Source: Enoplolaimus lenunculus (lineage: Eukaryota > Nematoda > Enoplea > Enoplida > Thoracostomopsidae). From it: 64,000 bases of DNA. The DNA lies in contig JASANG010003235.1 of the NCBI GenBank assembly GCA_030248215.1, positions 26,856 to 90,855 of the forward strand. Reading direction: 5' to 3'. Positions 59,648 to 64,000 of the stretch are shown piece by piece (the stretch's first letter is position 1; each line of letters starts with the position of its first letter). A program made the position numbers and the translations under genes. The notes beneath the pieces are model-generated. The model saw only the letters and a program-made list of their open reading frames with translations. It was not told the DNA's origin and ran no database searches.

Positions 59648-60677
59648 TGGGACAGCTGGACAGTAGGACAGCGGGACAGTAGGACAGTAGGACAGTGGGA
59701 CAGCAGGACAGTAGGACAGCGGGACAGTAGGACAGCGGGACAGTGGGACAGTGGGACAGCGGGACAGTAGGACAGTGGGACAGCAGGACAGCGGGACACT
59801 AGGACAGTGGGACAGTAGGACAGTAGGACAGTGGGACAGCTGGACAGTAGGACAGCGGGACAGTAGGACAGCGAGACAGTAGGACAGCGGGACAGTAGGA
59901 CAGCGGGACAGTAGGACAGCGGGACAGTAGGACAGCGGGACAGTGGGACAGTGGGACAGCAGGACAGTGGGACAGTAGGACAGCAGGACAGTGGGACAGC
60001 TGGACAGTAGGACAGCGGGACAGTAGGACAGTAGGACAGCAGGACAGTAGGACAGCGGGACAGTAGGACAGCGGGACAGTAGGACAGCGGGACAGTGGGA
60101 CAGCGGGACAGTAGGACAGTGGGACAGCAGGACAGCGGGACAGTAGGACAGCGGGACAGTAGGACAGTGGGACAGCCGGACAGTAGGACAGTGGACAGTA
60201 GGACAGCGGGACAGTGGGACAGCAGGACAGTGGGACAGTAGGACAGCGGGACAGTAGGACAGTAGGACAGCGGGACAGTGGGACAGCGGGACAGTAGGAC
60301 AGCGGGACAGCAGGACAGCGGGACAGTGGGACAGTAGGACAGCGGGACAGTAGGACAGCGGGACATTAGGACAGCGGGACAGTGGGACAGCGGGACAGTA
60401 AAGGACAGCGGGACAGTAGGACAGCGGGACAGTAGGACAGCGGGACAGTAAGACAGTGGGACAGTAGGACAGCGGGACAGTAGGACAGCGGGACAGTAGG
60501 ACAGCGGGACAGTAGGACAGTGGGACAGCAGGACAGTGGGACAGCGAGACAGTAGGACAGCGGGATAGTGGGACAGTAGGACAGCAGGACAGTGGGACAG
60601 TAGGACAGCGGGACAGTAGGACAGCAGGACAGTGGGACAGTAGGACAGTAGGACAGTAGGGCAGCGGGACAGTGGGA
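59648..60677. repeat. 1-kb minisatellite, 8-bp unit GGACAGYR
   Basis: About 128 tandem units of GGACAG followed by TA, CG, TG or CA. A few units are irregular, for example near 60190 and 60401. The minus strand has no stop in any of its three frames over most of the array, giving spurious open frames of up to 392 codons. It is flanked on the left by CTGGATCCG, the end of a dispersed repeat. Confidence 0.96.
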
Positions 60678-62074
60678 CCCCGCTGTACCACTGTCCCGGC
60701 TGACCCACTGCTCCACTCCGAATATACCTGCGCTATAAATTTACAAAATACTATAATTTCATTCAAATATGGCAAGTTGTTTTGTACGTGTACGTACAAC
60801 ATTTAAAGGTAGTGATGTAATAAATCTTTGCGAGTGAATAAATTCAGAAAACAGGGGAATTTAAAATTGTTGTTTTCAAAATCAGGGATATTGCCAAAGC
60901 GCGGCATGCGGAGGCTTAACAGTTTATGTGTATCATTTGCCCAATATAAACTGAAAATTATAATGATATTCAATGCTGATACGAAGTACAAAGTCTATAT
61001 TTCACTGACTTTCGCTTTAAGCGATGTAATATTGAATTTTAACATAAGCCAAAAGTTGATGAATTTAAAGTCGCCAATTATTATAAATATTTACCGACCT
61101 TTATTGAATGTTTTGTTTACAATTTTGCGCGGCAGAGCAGGTTTTTGTATAGTTAGTATTATTCACTTTCGCTCTAAAGCTTATTGCTCATATTTTCAGC
61201 GTTTTACCGGCCTGAAATGGTATTAAAAGCACCGAATTTTTGCGTATTCCAAATTTGCTGAAATTGGCAATTTAAACACTGCTTTTATTTCCTAAACTTC
61301 ACTCCGGGTTTGACCTACGGCTCTGCGAAATTTTGTTGCCGCCCGCCTCTCCTCTGGTAGCGAGGACGCTTAAACTCGAGTTTGACTGTCTTCTATACAC
61401 TTCATACTGAATTCAAGAATAACTGTGAACGACAATCGTTTATCCTACAACTTCTGGTATTCAGCATCGATTTTTTGTTGAATCTTTAGGCGCATATAAT
61501 ATAATTGAGTGTCATATCCTAACTGTACCCAATGCAACATTTTTAGCTTTGGTAATCGTTGGGCCAAGATCAGGGGCGTAGAGGAGATAAGTACAGAACA
61601 GAGATATATTCTTTTGTAGACTTTTTACCACATTTTACGGTTAAGGCTTAAGCTTCAGGTTCAGCCTTAGGTAAAGGTATTTCCAGACTCAAGCTTATTA
61701 TTAAGTCTTTTCCGATACCGAAGCCTAAGCTTAAACCTTAACCAGTATCCAGCGCAAGAAAAGAAATGTTTTCAATATCATACTGAACTAAAACAATTGT
61801 TCTGGCAGCTACTATGCTTGGGTAAAGACAAAAGTTCAACAGCTCTAAATTTTACAAACAATATACACCGAAAAATTCATTGGAAAAAACCACGGTCGAA
61901 GCCTTAGTCAGGGCTCCGATGTACAACTGCTGCCAGGATTTGAAGAACACACGTTTATACTGCTTTATAATTTTTTCAGGTTGAGTAAACTTGTCATTAT
62001 CCTTTGTTGAAGTGTCACAATTCAACATTTACAACATAAAAATCGTATGTTGAAGGCTACCAAGTATAAATGGG

Positions 62075-62190
62075 CACCGGATATCCAGAGATCCGGATAT
62101 TCGGATATGAAAAATATCCGGATATGTATCCGAAATGAAACGTGTATCCGGATTTGCGGATATCCGGATATCCGCCGGATATCCGAAATG
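62075..62190. repeat. clustered GGATATCC palindromes
   Basis: At least eight occurrences of ATCCGGATAT or GGATATCCG-type motifs within 115 bp, many overlapping and self-complementary. Confidence 0.8.
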
Positions 62191-62473
62191 CTTTTGTCTA
62201 AAAAATTTTTTGGAATAATTTGCATGGTTTCACCACCAAAGTAGCTGGAGCTGACGAAAAAATTCTGTATCCAAGCCTCCAAAGTTTTTCGGAGTTAACA
62301 CTTCGTGTATCCGAGAATGATAATAGCAAGTTTACTGAGAACAGTATGATATAGAATACAGATGAACACCGGATATTCGGTCCGGATAAGAAAAATGTCT
62401 AAGGACCCCGACCTTACAATTTGCCTCCACTCTCCACATAAATGTTTTGTGATAAAATGATACGGTCATTCAT

Positions 62474-62991
62474 TACTGTATTGACCCGAATAAGAGGGGG
62501 GTAATAAGAGCGGTCCGAATCAATACGAGTCCGTATCCCTAATAGCAGTCCGTAAGCGGATACACTGCAAAAAACGGTGAGTCAAATTTATTCTCTCCGA
62601 AATAGGCTCTACAGGACTACACTAACTGAGACAAATTCGACTCCGCTAGGGTCATTCGACTTACTGAGTCGCACGTTTGACTTTGGCGGAGTCGAATATG
62701 ATTCAGTTTGTGCAGTCCCGTAAAGCTTATTTCGGAGAGAGTCAATTTAACTCACCATTTTTTGCAGTGTATGGTCCCTAAATCGTAATTAGAGTCCATA
62801 AATGTCAATTACCCTTAATTGCAGCGCATAAATGACTCCAGTACCAAATAATTTGAGTTCGAAACTTTAAAGCGTACTTAAATTTTGAAAGTACATTCCT
62901 AAGTATAGTCCGTAACCGAATAACAAGGGGGGGACCCTCTAGAGAGGCCAAATAAATATGAGTCCCCCCTCATATTCCGGTCACTACAGTA
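62474..62991 (-). mobile_element. family A MITE interrupted by another MITE
   Basis: TA-flanked copy, left end CTGTATTGACCCGAATAAGA, right end CCGGTCACTACAG. A 207-bp element (62563-62769) is inserted at a TA within it. Confidence 0.9.
62563..62769. mobile_element. 207-bp MITE (CACTGCAAAAAA ends) nested in family A
   Basis: Begins CACTGCAAAAAACGGTGAGT and ends with its near complement ACTCACCATTTTTTGCAGTG, flanked by TA on both sides. A second inner inverted repeat pairs TCTCTCCGAAATA with TATTTCGGAGAGA, so the whole element folds into a long hairpin. Confidence 0.9.
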
Positions 62992-63424
62992 CCTTAGAAT
63001 TTGTCCTCGCATCATAATACTTTCGTTATAAAATAGGGTCCTACCTTATAATTTTACCGCTAAGAAAATTTTTTTGGAGAATACCTGCGTTTCAAAATAT
63101 TTACCATCCCGCCTATTTAGAAATTAATGGATCCACTGCTGAAAGCGCGACCCCAATATAAGTAACATGGGCTGATGTTTGTAAAGACTTAGCGTAAGTG
63201 TATTTCAATCTAGTTCTTTGTTCTACGATTCAAGTATATATATATATAGTTCAAGGGAAGGGTTATATAGTTCAAGGGAAGGGTTATATTCGATGGAATC
63301 TCTATTTCAGTGGTTAAAATAAGGCAAAGGACAAGCCAAATCATCTCATTTTAAGTTGTCAACGCAAGTATTTATTTATTAGTCTGTAGCAATCTTCTAA
63401 ACTGAATACCCAGAACTATTGAGG

Positions 63425-63859
63425 TACTGTAGTGAGTGACCCGAATAAGAGGGGGGACTTATATTTATTTGACCTCTCCAGAGGGTACCCCCCTGGTATT
63501 CGGTAACGGACTGTTACTTATTTTTATCCCGTCCTCCGCCACACTTCGTTACACATATATCCGGTATTGCAACTAACCCTTGAATTGAATGTTTATTTGC
63601 CTTGTATCAAAAGCTTTAGCCATAATGCAAGGTTATTATTAGGAACGTACTTTGAAAACATAAGGACCGTTCAAAGTTTTAAACTCACCTTCATTTGGTT
63701 CTGGAGTCATTTATGCGCTACAATTAAGAAAAATTGACATTTATGGACTCTAATTAGGGTGTAAGGACTCTATGCGCTTACGGACTCTTATTAGGGATAC
63801 GGACTCCTATTGATTGGGACTCAAAATGGGTACTCCCTCTTATTCGGGTCAATACAGTA
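63425..63859 (+). mobile_element. family A MITE near the window end
   Basis: TA-flanked copy, left end CTGTAGTGAGTGACCCGAAT (with a small duplication), right end TTATTCGGGTCAATACAG. Confidence 0.88.
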
Positions 63860-64000
63860 CTGGCATAATAAATGCCCATTTTTAGAATTGTATCTTGTAC
63901 GCTCATATCAATTTGCTTGAGGGTCAGTGTACTTCATTTAGAGCAACAAGTTAAAACAAGCACTTAAGAAACGAAAATTGAGGTTCGGAAACCGACTGCC

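Larger units (their letters stand above)
58505..64000. other. downstream region: GPCR 3' end and repeats
   Basis: A weak ATTAAA polyadenylation signal lies at about 58656. After it come a family T copy, the 1-kb minisatellite, GGATATCC palindromes, two family A MITEs and a 21-bp direct duplication at about 63252-63293. The open frame at 60828-61226 has no recognisable features. Confidence 0.6.

Noticed and set aside
59624-60802. Long minus-strand open frames (up to 392 codons) of Cys-Pro-Thr-Val/Leu-Ser repeats
   Set aside because: They are produced by an 8-bp minisatellite that has no stop in any minus-strand frame; all three frames are open at once, which is not a coding signature.
60828-61226. 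132-codon + frame next to the minisatellite
   Set aside because: Begins without a supported start context, low-complexity composition, no splice or homology evidence.
1-64000. Retroviral, LTR, LINE or Polinton elements
   Set aside because: No reverse transcriptase, integrase, capsid, envelope or polymerase motifs and no long terminal direct repeats were found; recognisable elements are small DNA transposons.
1-64000. CRISPR arrays, bacterial operons or prophage
   Set aside because: Spliced genes, animal receptor families and eukaryotic transposons rule out a prokaryotic source; the tandem repeats have no spacer pattern.

Overview
This is eukaryotic, AT-rich, repeat-dense genomic DNA from an animal, most likely a nematode. 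Three observations point that way. Many dispersed repeats carry runs of TTAGGC/GCCTAA, the nematode-type telomeric hexamer. Introns end almost uniformly in (A/T)TTTCAG or TTTTAG. The receptor kinase and the Cys-rich protein read like invertebrate, LET-23-era families. Long introns and dense MITEs are unlike Caenorhabditis and would fit an early-branching (for example enoplean) nematode, but that placement is inference.

Three genes can be read, all on the + strand. (1) 4348-33078: a complete EGF-receptor tyrosine kinase (LET-23/EGFR orthologue). I assembled 30 exons with consistent splice phases; the total is 5052 coding nt, 1683 residues. The order is signal peptide, L1, furin-like Cys-rich, L2, an enlarged second Cys-rich region, one membrane helix, kinase with all catalytic motifs, and a long tail with NPxY and YxN docking sites. 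(2) 39035-41733: a three-exon gene for a predicted secreted protein of 534 residues with two diverged copies of one 12-cysteine domain joined by a Thr/Pro/Ser linker; I do not recognise it firmly. (3) 55473-58504: a two-exon aminergic-type GPCR of 703 residues with a short third loop and a long cytoplasmic tail. A tRNA-Ala(CGC) gene lies antisense in EGFR intron 11.

Layout: 1-4347 repeats only; 4.3-33.1 kb EGFR, its introns full of small DNA transposons and tandem duplications; 33.1-39.0 kb intergenic repeats; 39.0-41.7 kb Cys-rich gene; 41.7-55.4 kb a long stretch without a convincing gene; 55.5-58.5 kb GPCR; 58.5-64 kb repeats, including a 1-kb minisatellite with an 8-bp unit. Mobile DNA is nearly all non-autonomous terminal-inverted-repeat elements: hAT-like elements with 8-bp target duplications, TA-flanked MITEs, and a MITE carrying the telomere-like hexamer. 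No reverse transcriptase, integrase or intact transposase was seen.

The most unusual feature is that EGFR has suffered local tandem duplications that copy its own splice sites: the exon 4 donor is present three times (182-bp unit). The exon 22 acceptor plus exon start is present twice (exact 96-bp unit, in frame, open), which could add 32 residues inside the kinase N-lobe. EGFR and the GPCR are plausible signalling genes, but nothing in the sequence indicates that the three genes are co-regulated; the spacing is that of independent transcription units.
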